Shown piece by piece: positions 30,400 through 39,361 of a DNA stretch of 54,451 nt. Below the pieces are notes generated by a model. It had not been told where the DNA came from and made no database searches. It saw only the letters and a program-made list of their open reading frames with translations. The stretch comes from Bacteroidaceae bacterium (GTDB lineage Bacteria; Bacteroidota; Bacteroidia; Bacteroidales; Bacteroidaceae), in contig JAFWXX010000001.1 in NCBI GenBank assembly GCA_017522915.1, positions 1-54,451 on the forward strand, given 5' to 3'. Both the position numbers and the translations under genes were made by a program. Numbering within the stretch: position 1 is the first letter of the stretch; each line of letters opens with the position of its first letter.

Positions 30400-31872
30400 A
30401 TGACAAAAATAATCCAAACTTTTATAGCGGTTTTGTTTGCAACTGCTGTATATGCCGAGGATGTGCTTCAAGTTGTGCCTTTCAAGGCACAACCGGGTAC
30501 AACTTCGAATGATGCTTGTTGTTTCAGTATTGTAATGAATAATGAAGCAGCTGATATATGGGCCTTTCAGTTCGATATTCTGTTGCCCGAAGGAATGTCC
30601 TTTGACAATACCGGCGGTCTCGACCCGTTTGAACTTGGCGACCGTTGTCCATATACAATCGGGCGCGGTGGTGTCAAGAACTGGAAACATACAATCCAAT
30701 ATTCATTTCTTGATGATGGATGGTGCAGGGTAGTTGTCTTTACAACAGATGCCGACCGTATAACAGGAAACAGCGGTGAGGTGTTGCGTGCATATTATCT
30801 TACCGATACCGGTATGCAGGAAGCTGTTCATCCAATACTTATACGCAATTCTGTTCTTACAATATCGGGAACAGCTGACTTGAAACCGGAAGATTCCTCT
30901 TCGTATTGCATTGTGGGAGATTTGTCTTTGCAAAGCGGCGTTGCCGACTTCAGCTCTCTCACCGGTTATGTACCATCTTGGGTCTTGAACTCGCTTGCTG
31001 ATGAACTTGCATCGGCAGAAGATTTCACTGCACTTGATATAAGGAATGCTGAATCATTTGGGTGCAGCCTTGCTTTGCCAAATCCCAATGCCTTGTGCTA
31101 TGTTATTAACAGCAGTGCTGCGGGAAACATTGCAATCGGTAATGCTGTTGTGTGCGGTGATGAGTACTTCTGCGAAGAACTGAATCTTCACGATGGTGAT
31201 TATTGTTTCAGTTCTGCTCGCAATGTAGAGTGCCGGTCGGCATCTTTTAATCGGGAATTCCAGGCTGGTTTGTGGTCAACAGTAGTCTTGCCATTCGATG
31301 TTGACGAGGTGCAGACGAGCGCACTCCTGCAAGGCGGTGTCGCTGTTGAACAGTTGGTATCGTACAATGCCGATAACAATACTCTTTATTTCGAACCTGT
31401 GGAATGCATGCAGGCAAATATCCCCTACATAATCAAGTGCGGCAATACAATGTCGCCTTTTGAGCATGTTGAGATTGAGTCTTTCGCTTCTACAGAGGAT
31501 GCTAATGGTATTTCAGTGGACGAAATATCTATGACTGCCAATTATGGGAATTCTGTATTGAATTCAGATTCTGAAAATAAATATTATGTGTTTGATGCTG
31601 CAAACGGTGCATTTGTTTTGGTTGGAAAAAACTGTAAAGTCTCTCCATTCAGAGCATACATTACTATACCGGCAAGTAAAGTAAACGGTAAATCGATGAG
31701 TGTGTCGCACATTGGCGATGACTATACTTCTGTAGAGGAAAATGTCGCTGTTACAGCGGTTACTAAAGATGTTTATACAATATCTGGAATCAAATTGGAC
31801 GAGGCAATTGGTACCGATGTGTTAAGAAAAGGAGTTTATATTATCGGTAATAGGAAAGTCTTAGTAAAATGA
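30400..31872 (+). CDS. Exported cohesin-like protein with T9SS tail
   Basis: 490 aa from ATG 30400. The upstream part of the open frame overlaps the dockerin gene and is not used, because a signal peptide (IIQTFIAVLFATAVYA) starts here. The first domain (about 20-170: DVLQVVPFKAQPGTTSND and WAFQFDILLPEGMSF) has the cohesin fold pattern. A middle beta region and a part like the LRR protein's NLVGNP-type domain follow (WSTVVLPFDVDEVQTS), and the end KGVYIIGNRKVLVK fits a T9SS sorting tail. It is 13 bases after the dockerin gene and likely co-transcribed. It is a candidate surface partner for the dockerin. Confidence 0.78.
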   Translation: MTKIIQTFIAVLFATAVYAEDVLQVVPFKAQPGTTSNDACCFSIVMNNEAADIWAFQFDILLPEGMSFDNTGGLDPFELGDRCPYTIGRGGVKNWKHTIQYSFLDDGWCRVVVFTTDADRITGNSGEVLRAYYLTDTGMQEAVHPILIRNSVLTISGTADLKPEDSSSYCIVGDLSLQSGVADFSSLTGYVPSWVLNSLADELASAEDFTALDIRNAESFGCSLALPNPNALCYVINSSAAGNIAIGNAVVCGDEYFCEELNLHDGDYCFSSARNVECRSASFNREFQAGLWSTVVLPFDVDEVQTSALLQGGVAVEQLVSYNADNNTLYFEPVECMQANIPYIIKCGNTMSPFEHVEIESFASTEDANGISVDEISMTANYGNSVLNSDSENKYYVFDAANGAFVLVGKNCKVSPFRAYITIPASKVNGKSMSVSHIGDDYTSVEENVAVTAVTKDVYTISGIKLDEAIGTDVLRKGVYIIGNRKVLVK

Positions 31873-31900
31873 ATTGTTGAATATTTATTATCGTAATATT

Positions 31901-32053
31901 GTGAAAGAATATATAAAACCAGAACAGACTGTGATTGATGTCACTACTGAAAATGTGATAGTAATGTCATTCACTAAACCCGAAGATGAGAAAGATAATG
32001 TTGTCGCAGGCTCAAATAGAAGAAGAGGCTCTTGGGGCGATCTATGGGAATAA
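31901..32053 (+). CDS. Small peptide gene of 50 codons
   Basis: GTG start at 31901, 28 bases after the previous stop; 50 residues. The start KEYIKPEQTVIDVTTENVIV and the end NRRRGSWGDLWE resemble a recurring class of short Bacteroidales peptides that begin K-x-Y-x-K-P-x and end in a charged Trp-rich tail. No signal peptide. The N-terminal half is acidic and beta-prone, the C-terminal half basic and Trp/Gly-rich. It sits at the end of the exported-protein operon, 22 bases before the strong terminator. Function unknown; a short ribosomally made peptide or a small regulator are possible. Confidence 0.6.
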   Translation: MKEYIKPEQTVIDVTTENVIVMSFTKPEDEKDNVVAGSNRRRGSWGDLWE

Positions 32054-32075
32054 TGGCAATATTATCAAGTTTTTA

Positions 32076-32128
32076 TTTCAATCAAATCGCTCTTCATACG
32101 GAGCGATTTGATTGAAATTTTCTTTTTG
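32076..32128 (+). terminator. 17-bp perfect-stem terminator
   Basis: A 17-bp perfect stem (32076-32092 with 32101-32117; the arms contain ATCAAATCGCTC and its complement), an 8-base loop, then TTTTCTTTTT. It ends the operon of the three exported proteins and the 50-codon gene. The minus strand does not have a T-run, so it acts one way. Confidence 0.92.
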
Positions 32129-32172
32129 CTTTACGCGACCGGACATTACGCGACTTGTCGAGCTTTAAGCTT

Positions 32173-33831
32173 CTAGTTCTCTACCGGCAGGCTCTTTCTC
32201 CACCTTTCGGCATAGGAGTCAAGAATCTTGCGTACGCTCTTTCCTATAATGACATAATCCTGCGTTTTCAGGTTGGCAAGCGAAACACGTATGCTCCATT
32301 CGGGGCCGTCGAAGCCGCCGCCGTTAAGTACGACAAGTGAAGTCTCCGTAGCAAGGCGGAACACTACATCCAACGGGCTGTAGTTCAGCTGCAGCCACTC
32401 TACAAAGTCGTTGCCGTAGAATTTTCTTGCCCATACAAGCAGGTCAATTTCCGAATAGTAGCCTGCACGCAGAGGGTCGGGCTGCAAGGTGAATCCCATG
32501 TTTGTCCACAAGGCCGTTATTCTCTTGTCGATTATCTCAAGCATTCTGCTCCTGAACATGTCGCCTTCGCGCTTGTCGATGATAGAGTAGAGCGCGAACA
32601 GTGTCATCTGGAACTGCTGAGGCAACGACAGGCCTGCTGTATGGTTCAGCGCAACCTGTCTGCTGTCGGCTACCATGCGGTCGATGAAAAGCATGTTCTC
32701 AACGTCGCTCCTCAGGCTACCGTACCTCTGTGCCAGCTCGCTTTTCCTCTTTCGCGGAAGCCTTGTCAGCAGTCTGTCGAATATGTTGTCGCGGTGTACG
32801 GCAATGAACGCCGAACGCCAGCCGGTGGCACCGAAGTATTTCGAGAACGAATAGACGCATATCGTGTTATGCGGCAGTCTGGCCATTAATGACTGAAAAC
32901 CCGGCACGTAGGTTGCATATACGTCGTCCGTGACAATCATCAGTCCAGGATTCCACTTCTCTACAATTTCCACAAGCATATCGACGCTTTTGCTGTCAAT
33001 CATGTAGCTTGGCGGGTTGCTTGGGTTTACTATGAACAGAGCCTTGTACGACGTGTCACGCAAGCGGTTTATCTCCTTCTCGTCATACTGCCACAGATGC
33101 AGCCCGTCGCTGCTCATTCTGTTGGCTGGAATCTCGGTTACCTTATAGTTATAGCGGTACAGCTTGGGAATCTCTATGTATGGAGTGAACACCGGAGTCA
33201 TCAGTGCCACTCTGTCTCCACGTTCAAGCAGCCTGTTCTGCTGCAACGAATCGAATATGTAGCACATGGCTGCCGTTCCGCCCTCAGTGGCAAAGAAATC
33301 GACTTCGCCTTGCGGAGGCCTGCCGTTGCACAGTTCCTGAGCGAAGTAGTCACGCATGGCTACTTCGGTGAAGTAAAGTATCCTGTCGGGTACAGGGTAC
33401 TGATTGCCTATTACGCTTTCGGCCCACTCATGTATAAGCTCATCGGCATTCGGGCGGTGCTCCTGAAGCATGTAGCGATAGCACTTCTCCAGGAACTCCA
33501 CACCCTGCTCCTTGCGGTGCGTATTCAGGAACGCCTCGAAACGTGCAGCAATACCCTCCTTATGCGGTATTCCGGCAAGCCCTTCAGTGTACTCCCAGTC
33601 GAGACGGCACTCGTCAAGTGAAAAACGTCCCATTGCAAAGAAAGCCTCTCTGGGAACTGTCGCCACCCAGTTCGGGTTGCCGCGTCCAGCATTCAGCATA
33701 GTGCGTGTCATCTTTCTTATGCTCTCGTCTGCAAGCTGAATAAGCCTGTCCTTAAGCTCAAACGGGCTAATCTTCTCCATCTCCTTCTCAAAGGAAACCA
33801 CTTCGCTGTGGTCGTTAAGTAAATTGTTCAT
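32173..33831 (-). CDS. aspD: Bifunctional aspartate transaminase/aspartate 4-decarboxylase
   Basis: 552 aa, PLP fold-type I. Removes the beta-carboxyl of L-aspartate to give L-alanine and CO2. The PLP lysine is at about residue 331 in YSFSKYFGATGWR, and the pyridoxal-phosphate NPSNPPSYM and DDVYATYVPGF parts are present. It is longer than plain aminotransferases because of the N- and C-terminal extensions normal for this family. It lies downstream of aspT on the same strand with a 210-base gap holding a hairpin and a heptamer repeat. Confidence 0.9.
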   Translation of the reverse strand: MNNLLNDHSEVVSFEKEMEKISPFELKDRLIQLADESIRKMTRTMLNAGRGNPNWVATVPREAFFAMGRFSLDECRLDWEYTEGLAGIPHKEGIAARFEAFLNTHRKEQGVEFLEKCYRYMLQEHRPNADELIHEWAESVIGNQYPVPDRILYFTEVAMRDYFAQELCNGRPPQGEVDFFATEGGTAAMCYIFDSLQQNRLLERGDRVALMTPVFTPYIEIPKLYRYNYKVTEIPANRMSSDGLHLWQYDEKEINRLRDTSYKALFIVNPSNPPSYMIDSKSVDMLVEIVEKWNPGLMIVTDDVYATYVPGFQSLMARLPHNTICVYSFSKYFGATGWRSAFIAVHRDNIFDRLLTRLPRKRKSELAQRYGSLRSDVENMLFIDRMVADSRQVALNHTAGLSLPQQFQMTLFALYSIIDKREGDMFRSRMLEIIDKRITALWTNMGFTLQPDPLRAGYYSEIDLLVWARKFYGNDFVEWLQLNYSPLDVVFRLATETSLVVLNGGGFDGPEWSIRVSLANLKTQDYVIIGKSVRKILDSYAERWRKSLPVEN

Positions 33832-33905
33832 ATAATCGGTTTATAAAATTAAAACATAAGTAACATTGTCCCTGTACTCTTTGACCCCTCTTGCTTTCCG
33901 CGACC

Positions 33906-33937
33906 CACGCGGCACCACGGTTGCGGTGCTACGCGTG
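33906..33937. repeat. Hairpin in the aspT-aspD gap
   Basis: CACGCG, GCACC, 8-base loop, GGTGC, bulged TA, CGCGTG: an 11-bp stem. No T-run follows, so it is more like a REP-type element or an mRNA-processing hairpin than a terminator. Confidence 0.6.
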
Positions 33938-33977
33938 ACCTATCGCTGCAAGTGCTGTCTAAACTTCGCCTACGGCT

Positions 33978-34040
33978 CATCTTTCATCTTTGCTCTTTGC
34001 TCTTTGCTCTTTCATCTTTCATCTTTCATCTTTGCTCTTC
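33978..34040. repeat. Heptamer tandem repeat after aspT
   Basis: Nine copies of a 7-base unit with two forms, CATCTTT and GCTCTTT, in the order 2, 3, 3 and 1 (last copy GCTCTTC). It starts 1 base beyond the aspT stop. Copy number is likely to vary between strains. Confidence 0.9.
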
Positions 34041-34041
34041 C

Positions 34042-35760
34042 TTATCCTATCATCAGCACTATGAACACGCCCCATAGTATAAGCAACGTATTGCCTACAG
34101 CGTATGTAACGGTGTAGCCCAGTGCCGGTGTTTCGCTGCCGACGCTCTCCTGTATCGCACCTATTGCTGCAGTCGTCGTTCTTGCACCTGCGCAGCATCC
34201 AAGCGCAATGGCAGGGTGGAACTTGAACCACTTTATGGCAATGAACAACCCGAACAAGAGAGGCAAAGATGTGGCAACTATGCCTGCGATGAAGAGCGAT
34301 AGTCCGGCCTCGCGGAAGCCTTCGATAAAGCCAGGGCCGGCCGATATGCCAATGACCGCAATGAAAATGTTAAGTCCCATATTGTTGAAAACCCACAGAG
34401 CCGCTTCGGGTATGGCACCCATAGTAGGGTGGTGCGAACGCCACCAGCCGAATACCAGTCCTGCAATGAGCGCGCCTCCGCTCGTGCTCAGGCTGATAGG
34501 CACTCCGCTTATATGAAGAGTGAGAGTGCCGGCAATTGCACCTAAGATTATGCCGAACGCAAGATATACGATATCGGTCTCGTTGGTAGCAGGGTCGGGG
34601 TAGCCAATCTCCTTTGCAGCAGCCATAACCTCAACTTTCTTTCCGACAACCTCAATCACATCGCCGGTGTTTATTACAGTCTCTGGGAACACCGGGATGC
34701 TGATGCCCATTCTCTTGATTTTCTGTATTATCACTCCATGCATGAAAGGCTTGTTGCGGAGCTCGCTTATCTTCTTTCCGCCGTATGCTGTTATGCGCTT
34801 TCCGCGTTTTCCTGCAACAATGCACTTCATCACCATAACCGGGAACATTAGCAGCGCATCATCGTCAACCTCCTTGCCAATCCAACGCTCCTCGCCAATG
34901 GTGTATTCATGTCTTCCGCTAAGCACAACCTCGTCACCTATGTTCAGATGCTCATTGGCTCTTATATCGTCTATTATGCGTTTCCCTTTCCTTATTCTCT
35001 CCACGAACAGTCTCTTGCCCTGTCTCTCGAAGAATTGCTCCAGGTCGCTCACCCTGCGCTCTTTGGCAAACCAATCGTTCTCTATCCTGTAACAACGGAA
35101 TTCGACTTCACGTTTTGCATCCATGAACCCCGGCCTGTCGCTTTCGTCACGTCCCATGTGGCTCTCCAACTCACGGCAAGCAGCCTTCACCTTGTCCAGC
35201 CCGCCCAGCATCCTAGGCCCTAAACGTGCCAGAATCCAAGCCGACCCGGCTGTACCGAAGATGTAAGTCACGGCATAGGCTACAGGCATTATGTCGAGCA
35301 TCTTCTGTTGCTCGTCGGCCGGTAGCCCGAAGTCGCGTATCGTGTCGCCGGCAACACCAATCACCGCGCTTATAGTCTGCGAACCCGACAGGAGACCGGC
35401 TGCCTCGCCGGCATTGTAGCCCATAAGGAGTGCGATGCCCCATGTCGATAGCAGAATGAATACGCACATCACAACAGCAAAATAGACCTGAGGCAATCCC
35501 TCCTTGCGGAGCCCGGCAAAGAACTGCGGGCCAACTTTGTATCCGATGGCAAAGAGGAACAGCAGGAACGCCACCTGCTTAAGAGCCCCGGTCATGGGGA
35601 TATGCAGCTGCCCCACAACAACACCAACAAGCAGCACACTTGTCACAATCCCAAGTCCGAATCCCTTTATATGAATCTTCCCAATAAGAAAACCGAGCCC
35701 CAGCGTAATATATATCGCCAGCTCAGGATGCGCCTGCAAAAGATTAGTAAACCACTCCAT
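34042..35760 (-). CDS. aspT: Aspartate:alanine antiporter
   Basis: 572 aa from ATG 35760. An extra 24 codons upstream lack a membrane character and are not used. AspT exchanges external aspartate for internal alanine; with AspD this generates proton-motive force. N-terminal membrane segments (about 1-165: [20 protein letters not shown] and on), then two TrkA-C type regulatory domains (about 195-370), then a second membrane block with [18 protein letters not shown] at the end, a repeat of the AspT/DUF1109-type transporter half. Length is normal. Upstream of aspD in the same direction, so it is the first gene of the pair. Confidence 0.9.
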   Translation of the reverse strand: MEWFTNLLQAHPELAIYITLGLGFLIGKIHIKGFGLGIVTSVLLVGVVVGQLHIPMTGALKQVAFLLFLFAIGYKVGPQFFAGLRKEGLPQVYFAVVMCVFILLSTWGIALLMGYNAGEAAGLLSGSQTISAVIGVAGDTIRDFGLPADEQQKMLDIMPVAYAVTYIFGTAGSAWILARLGPRMLGGLDKVKAACRELESHMGRDESDRPGFMDAKREVEFRCYRIENDWFAKERRVSDLEQFFERQGKRLFVERIRKGKRIIDDIRANEHLNIGDEVVLSGRHEYTIGEERWIGKEVDDDALLMFPVMVMKCIVAGKRGKRITAYGGKKISELRNKPFMHGVIIQKIKRMGISIPVFPETVINTGDVIEVVGKKVEVMAAAKEIGYPDPATNETDIVYLAFGIILGAIAGTLTLHISGVPISLSTSGGALIAGLVFGWWRSHHPTMGAIPEAALWVFNNMGLNIFIAVIGISAGPGFIEGFREAGLSLFIAGIVATSLPLLFGLFIAIKWFKFHPAIALGCCAGARTTTAAIGAIQESVGSETPALGYTVTYAVGNTLLILWGVFIVLMIG

Positions 35761-36082
35761 AACAGTACAGTTTAATTTGAGAAGATAACACGGGGGTAGA
35801 GGGATTTGTTTTGGAGGGTGGCGACCATGCACTATCCAGACATCTAGTTGAGCCTTTTCATAACAGCTCTATTTTGAACTGTTATGGTATAAATGCCGCG
35901 ATAATAGTTCAAAACGCAACTATTAAACATCTTTTTTTATAAAAATCTTGTGTGGTCGTGACGGCACAGTATTGCTAAAATAGTTCCAAGATTGTTCCGA
36001 AATTGTTCCAAAATAGTGACGAACTGCTTGGAATCACTTCAAATTGATATTTACTTTGCTGCAAAAATTAATTTGTTGAATT
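35761..36082. other. Region between aspT and the plus-strand small gene
   Basis: No gene. An inverted repeat of 14 bases with one mismatch (TTTTGAACTGTTAT at 35872-35885, ATAATAGTTCAAAA at 35901-35914, 15-base loop) lies between the two divergent starts. Further on, GTTCC occurs at 35983, 35994 and 36005, an 11-base spacing that puts all three on one DNA face. A weak -7 (TTACTTTG) at 36051-36058 with CTTG 20 bases upstream can drive the gene at 36083. Confidence 0.5.
35983..36010 (+). repeat. GTTCC iterons, 11-bp period
   Basis: GTTCCAAG, GTTCCGAA, GTTCCAAA at 35983, 35994 and 36005. The 11-bp period equals one helix turn, fitting repeated binding of one protein. They are just upstream of the promoter for the 36083 gene. 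Confidence 0.6.
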
Positions 36083-36472
36083 ATGGAAGAGAACGAAATC
36101 AATCCAGAGACTAAAGCTGGCATTAAAGCGGTAGGGAAGTTTATAAATAAAGTAAACCCAAAAACGGACTATCAAGCGAAGGTCAAAAACGATATTGAAT
36201 ATATCAATCGCGAGCTTGAGAGTGAGGATATTGAGCAACTGATAAATTGCAACAAGGTGATATCTGCCAACTATGGTTACTTGCTTGTAAAGAAAGGCTT
36301 TATCCCAATGCTCGAATGCGACATCCGCGAAAGAGGTTATGACTGGAATCTTGAGAATCTGAAACAAATTAGGAATAGTTTAGAAGCGGAATTGCTTGTA
36401 GGAGCAGTATCATCCTCTGCTGGTGAAGCAGGATTTGAATACCTTGCAGAAAAACTGTTCGGAATGAGGTGA
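36083..36472 (+). CDS. Hypothetical protein
   Basis: 129 aa, ATG 36083. No signal peptide or membrane segment; helical and Glu/Lys-rich, with VKNDIEYINRELESEDIEQL and later GYDWNLENLKQIRNSLEAELL. I do not recognise the family. It stands between aspT and the second DUF4143 ATPase, with the GTTCC iterons at its promoter, and is the first AT-rich gene of the defence island. Confidence 0.7.
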   Translation: MEENEINPETKAGIKAVGKFINKVNPKTDYQAKVKNDIEYINRELESEDIEQLINCNKVISANYGYLLVKKGFIPMLECDIRERGYDWNLENLKQIRNSLEAELLVGAVSSSAGEAGFEYLAEKLFGMR

Positions 36473-36585
36473 GGTGGTTATTGTTTTGATATGTTTTTAC
36501 CGAACAGATTAATGCCAAATTACCGAAAAATGTTCATCTAAATTGCCGAATTGAGAGAGGGTCTCTGGATGAATAGAAAAACTAT

Positions 36586-36632
36586 AATAGAGATTACATG
36601 GTTCATATCAACAGAAACCTGTAATCTCTATT
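36586..36632 (-). terminator. Terminator of second DUF4143 ATPase
   Basis: Perfect 13-bp stem (AATAGAGATTACA at 36586-36598 with its complement at 36620-36632), with a 4-bp inner continuation after one bulged base. On the minus strand a T-rich run follows, about 40 bases after the stop of the ATPase gene. Confidence 0.75.
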
Positions 36633-36671
36633 TGCACAAAAATATGGATAGTCCCTCCGAATGAATTAATC

Positions 36672-37925
36672 TTATACTTTTAAACTATCTCTGTCAAGCA
36701 GAAACTCATAGATGTTCATAAACACAACGCCATTTTCGTCTTGATATCGTTTTATTGGGTCTTCGGTAATTACAAACTTCTGAAAGCTGTCCGATATGTG
36801 CGTCAGCGAACGTAGTTCCTGTTCTCGTTTTTCCTCATTAGGCAACCTTAATGCTGATTGTATGTAACATCGTTTACTACCTTCGTTACATACAAAATCA
36901 ACCTCCAATTGTTTACGTTGGCTTTTGCCTTCCTCATCTTTGGTGTTTACTACTACGACACCAACATCCACCATCAATCCACGAGTGCGAAGCTCATTGT
37001 ATATGAGATTTTCCATCAAATGTGTTACTTCATTCTGACGGAAATTTATACGGGCGTTGCGTAATCCTAAATCTGCGAAATAGTATTTGGCAGGAGTGTC
37101 AATATACTTCTTGCCTTTAATATCGTAGCGTATAGACTTTTCAACCATAAATACCTCCTGTAGTATTTCAAGGTAGAAACTTATGGTATTGGGAGATATA
37201 GAAACATTCTTGACCGATTTAAAGGTATTCACCAACTTATTTGGATTGATAAGACCTCCGATTGACGATGAAAGAATATTGATGAGCTCCTCTAATTCCT
37301 CTTCATTCTTGATTTTGTATCTATCCAATATATCGGTAATGTATGTTTTCTTAAAGAGTGTCTGAAGATATTTCATCTTCTCCTCATTACTCTGCATTGT
37401 TGCAATCATCGGGAGTCCGCCAAAGGTCATATACTCCTCCATTGCCTCCTCGCGAGTGCCATTGAAGACCGAGAGAAATTCACTGAACGACAGAGGTGCA
37501 ACTTTTATCTCATCCCCACGACCACGAAATTCGGTAATAACATCACTCGATAAGAATTTGGAGTTACTGCCCGTTACATATACATCAACATTGGGAATCT
37601 TAAGATAGCTATTCAGCACATCCTCAAACTCATCCACCCATTGCACCTCATCAAGCATCACATAATGCATACCCTCTTTTGTTATGCGGGCATCAATGTA
37701 TTCGAGTAAAGCATCTGGGTTTCGCAACTTCTTGTTACGACGGTCTTCTAAATCAATTTTTATTATGTGCTCATCATCTACTTCCTGAGCCTTTAGATAA
37801 TCGCTAAATAAGTTGAAAAGTAGATACGATTTACCACAACGACGGATTCCGGTTACGACCTTTATCATACCGTTGTGCATACTCCTAATGAGTTTGTTTA
37901 GGTATAGATCACGCTTTATTTCCAT
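36672..37925 (-). CDS. AAA-type ATPase with DUF4143 domain (second copy)
   Basis: 417 aa from ATG 37925. An ATG 33 bases upstream would leave only about 5 bases of leader from the promoter, so the second start is preferred. AAA domain with Walker A GIRRCGKS (residues 26-33) and Walker B YVMLDEVQWVDEFEDVL; DUF4143 at the C-terminus (about 190-400). Same family as the gene at 23568 but clearly diverged. Own promoter and terminator, so a monocistronic unit. Confidence 0.88.
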   Translation of the reverse strand: MEIKRDLYLNKLIRSMHNGMIKVVTGIRRCGKSYLLFNLFSDYLKAQEVDDEHIIKIDLEDRRNKKLRNPDALLEYIDARITKEGMHYVMLDEVQWVDEFEDVLNSYLKIPNVDVYVTGSNSKFLSSDVITEFRGRGDEIKVAPLSFSEFLSVFNGTREEAMEEYMTFGGLPMIATMQSNEEKMKYLQTLFKKTYITDILDRYKIKNEEELEELINILSSSIGGLINPNKLVNTFKSVKNVSISPNTISFYLEILQEVFMVEKSIRYDIKGKKYIDTPAKYYFADLGLRNARINFRQNEVTHLMENLIYNELRTRGLMVDVGVVVVNTKDEEGKSQRKQLEVDFVCNEGSKRCYIQSALRLPNEEKREQELRSLTHISDSFQKFVITEDPIKRYQDENGVVFMNIYEFLLDRDSLKV

Positions 37926-37968
37926 AATTTCACTGAATATTATTGCGTATACACGCATTTTTGTTCAG

Positions 37969-38000
37969 CAAAGATAACGTCTATAAAGAGAAATGTCAAA
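37969..38000 (-). promoter_or_regulatory. Promoter of second DUF4143 ATPase
   Basis: On the minus strand: TTTG at 37997-38000, 20-base spacer, TATCTTTG at 37969-37976. A full consensus match. The start would fall near 37963, which favours the ATG at 37925. Confidence 0.85.
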
Positions 38001-38032
38001 TAAAAAGTACTCAAAATGAAATTTTCCCATCT

Positions 38033-38074
38033 AAATACAACAATAGCCAGCAATCGCGGGCTATTGTTGTATTT
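38033..38074 (-). terminator. Terminator of DUF2971 gene
   Basis: Perfect 16-bp stem (AAATACAACAATAGCC at 38033-38048 with its complement at 38059-38074), 10-base loop. It lies 25 bases beyond the DUF2971 stop and on the other side insulates the ATPase promoter. Confidence 0.75.
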
Positions 38075-38098
38075 GTATCATGCTTCAAGGGTTTCTGT

Positions 38099-39111
38099 TT
38101 ATGAATATCTGCGGTACAACATTTCGTATTTATCGGATTCATAGTCAATATACATGTCGTACTCGTCAATTCCTTTTTCAGATGCTATATGATGAAGTCG
38201 TGTCCTATCTTCTAATGAAATGTTTTTTCCGTAATATATAGCAATTGGTTTTAGTAATATGCTTGTTGTATTGTCTAACATTATGTTATTTCTTGTTGTA
38301 GTATCAATCAATCTCCATTCTTTCTCATATTCCCATTGTTTGGATTTGTATAACGCGCATTTTATGTGTGATATTAAATCTTGATTTGGGAAATTTGCGC
38401 CTGCAAATTTAAGGAATTCCCACATATTGTATTCTGTACCATCAAATCTTTTGTTGTCGTAAATTACAGGGTATATGCTAATGTTGGGGATTCTGTTAGA
38501 TAATATAGGTTTCATATTATATTCTAAAGCAAAACCCTTATGGTTATTGGCATAATGGCTCCACATAATTACAGAAGATATGGTTTCTGTAAAACAGGAT
38601 ATAGTAAAGTACCTTTTATTTATTTTTGCATAGAATGGAAATAATAGATCGATAGAGTATTCTAGAGTATTTTACGTTTTGTAATAAAACTGTCTATATC
38701 TTCATCTTTCAGGGATAAAAAGTTCTCTATAGTTTTTTTAATGCTATCTTGCTTAAAATACTGCTTAATTGGCTCTGGGAAATCTAGATTTTGTACAAGT
38801 TCTTCTTTCATTCTAATGACGACATCTTTTGTGAAAATAGAATTAAAAATCTTTTTAACTATGTTCTTGTCGTATTTCAATAAAGTGTCATAGGGATCAT
38901 TGAACATGTCGGATGTTACTGCATATACTTTATCATTCTCGAATGCATTAATATTAGTATCGGAACATGTTCTATAACGGTATAAACTTTCAGGCATAAT
39001 TTGAGATAATGCCTTATATATTGGAAGTGTTTCTTGCTGTATTGTTGTTAAATCGCATTTTTCAGAGATTTTTATTGAATTTAATATTTCAGCAAATTCC
39101 TTTCTGTCCAT
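38099..39111 (-). pseudogene. Frameshifted DUF2971 protein
   Basis: Two minus-strand frames encode successive parts of one DUF2971 protein. The first part (39111 to 38662, 149 aa) has the N-terminal motif SLYRYRTCSDTNINAFEND and MFNDPYD and ends in TAG at 38662. The second frame is open from 38671 to 38099 without a start, and reads through the family core RYFTISCFTETISSV then MWSHYANNHKGFALEY. A single frameshift around 38662-38671, near an A-run, would join them into about 337 aa, a normal length. DUF2971 proteins are often found in defence islands. It could be a natural loss or a sequencing or assembly error. The ATG at 38566 is not a real start, since the core continues upstream of it. 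Confidence 0.85.
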
Positions 39112-39340
39112 AAATAGTGTAGTTGTTAATTTAACAAAAGTAATGATTATAATGCAAATTCTTAATAATCTGTGATTGAAATAATCTATCTATGAGTTAT
39201 GACAATTGTAATAGCATCATTTATGTTTTTTACAAGTTACTTAAGAGAAATGCATCCGGTATGATGAATTGTGTGTTTCTATGGAACTGCTCTTTTGTTT
39301 ACATTTGGCTCTTTTGTCATTGATATTCTCTAAAAAATGT

Positions 39341-39348
39341 TATTTTTG
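39341..39348 (+). promoter_or_regulatory. -7 element of hsd operon
   Basis: TATTTTTG, 13 bases before the first ATG of hsdM and 31 before the second. The -33 box is uncertain (TTG 18 bases, or TTTG 24 bases, upstream). Confidence 0.5.
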
Positions 39349-39361
39349 CATTTAATAATAA

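Noticed and set aside
35761..35832. Extra 24 codons on aspT
   Set aside because: The added residues are not membrane-like, and ATG 35760 gives the normal family start.
38099..38566. A separate small gene starting at ATG 38566
   Set aside because: The family core continues in the same frame upstream of this ATG, so it is the second half of a frameshifted gene.
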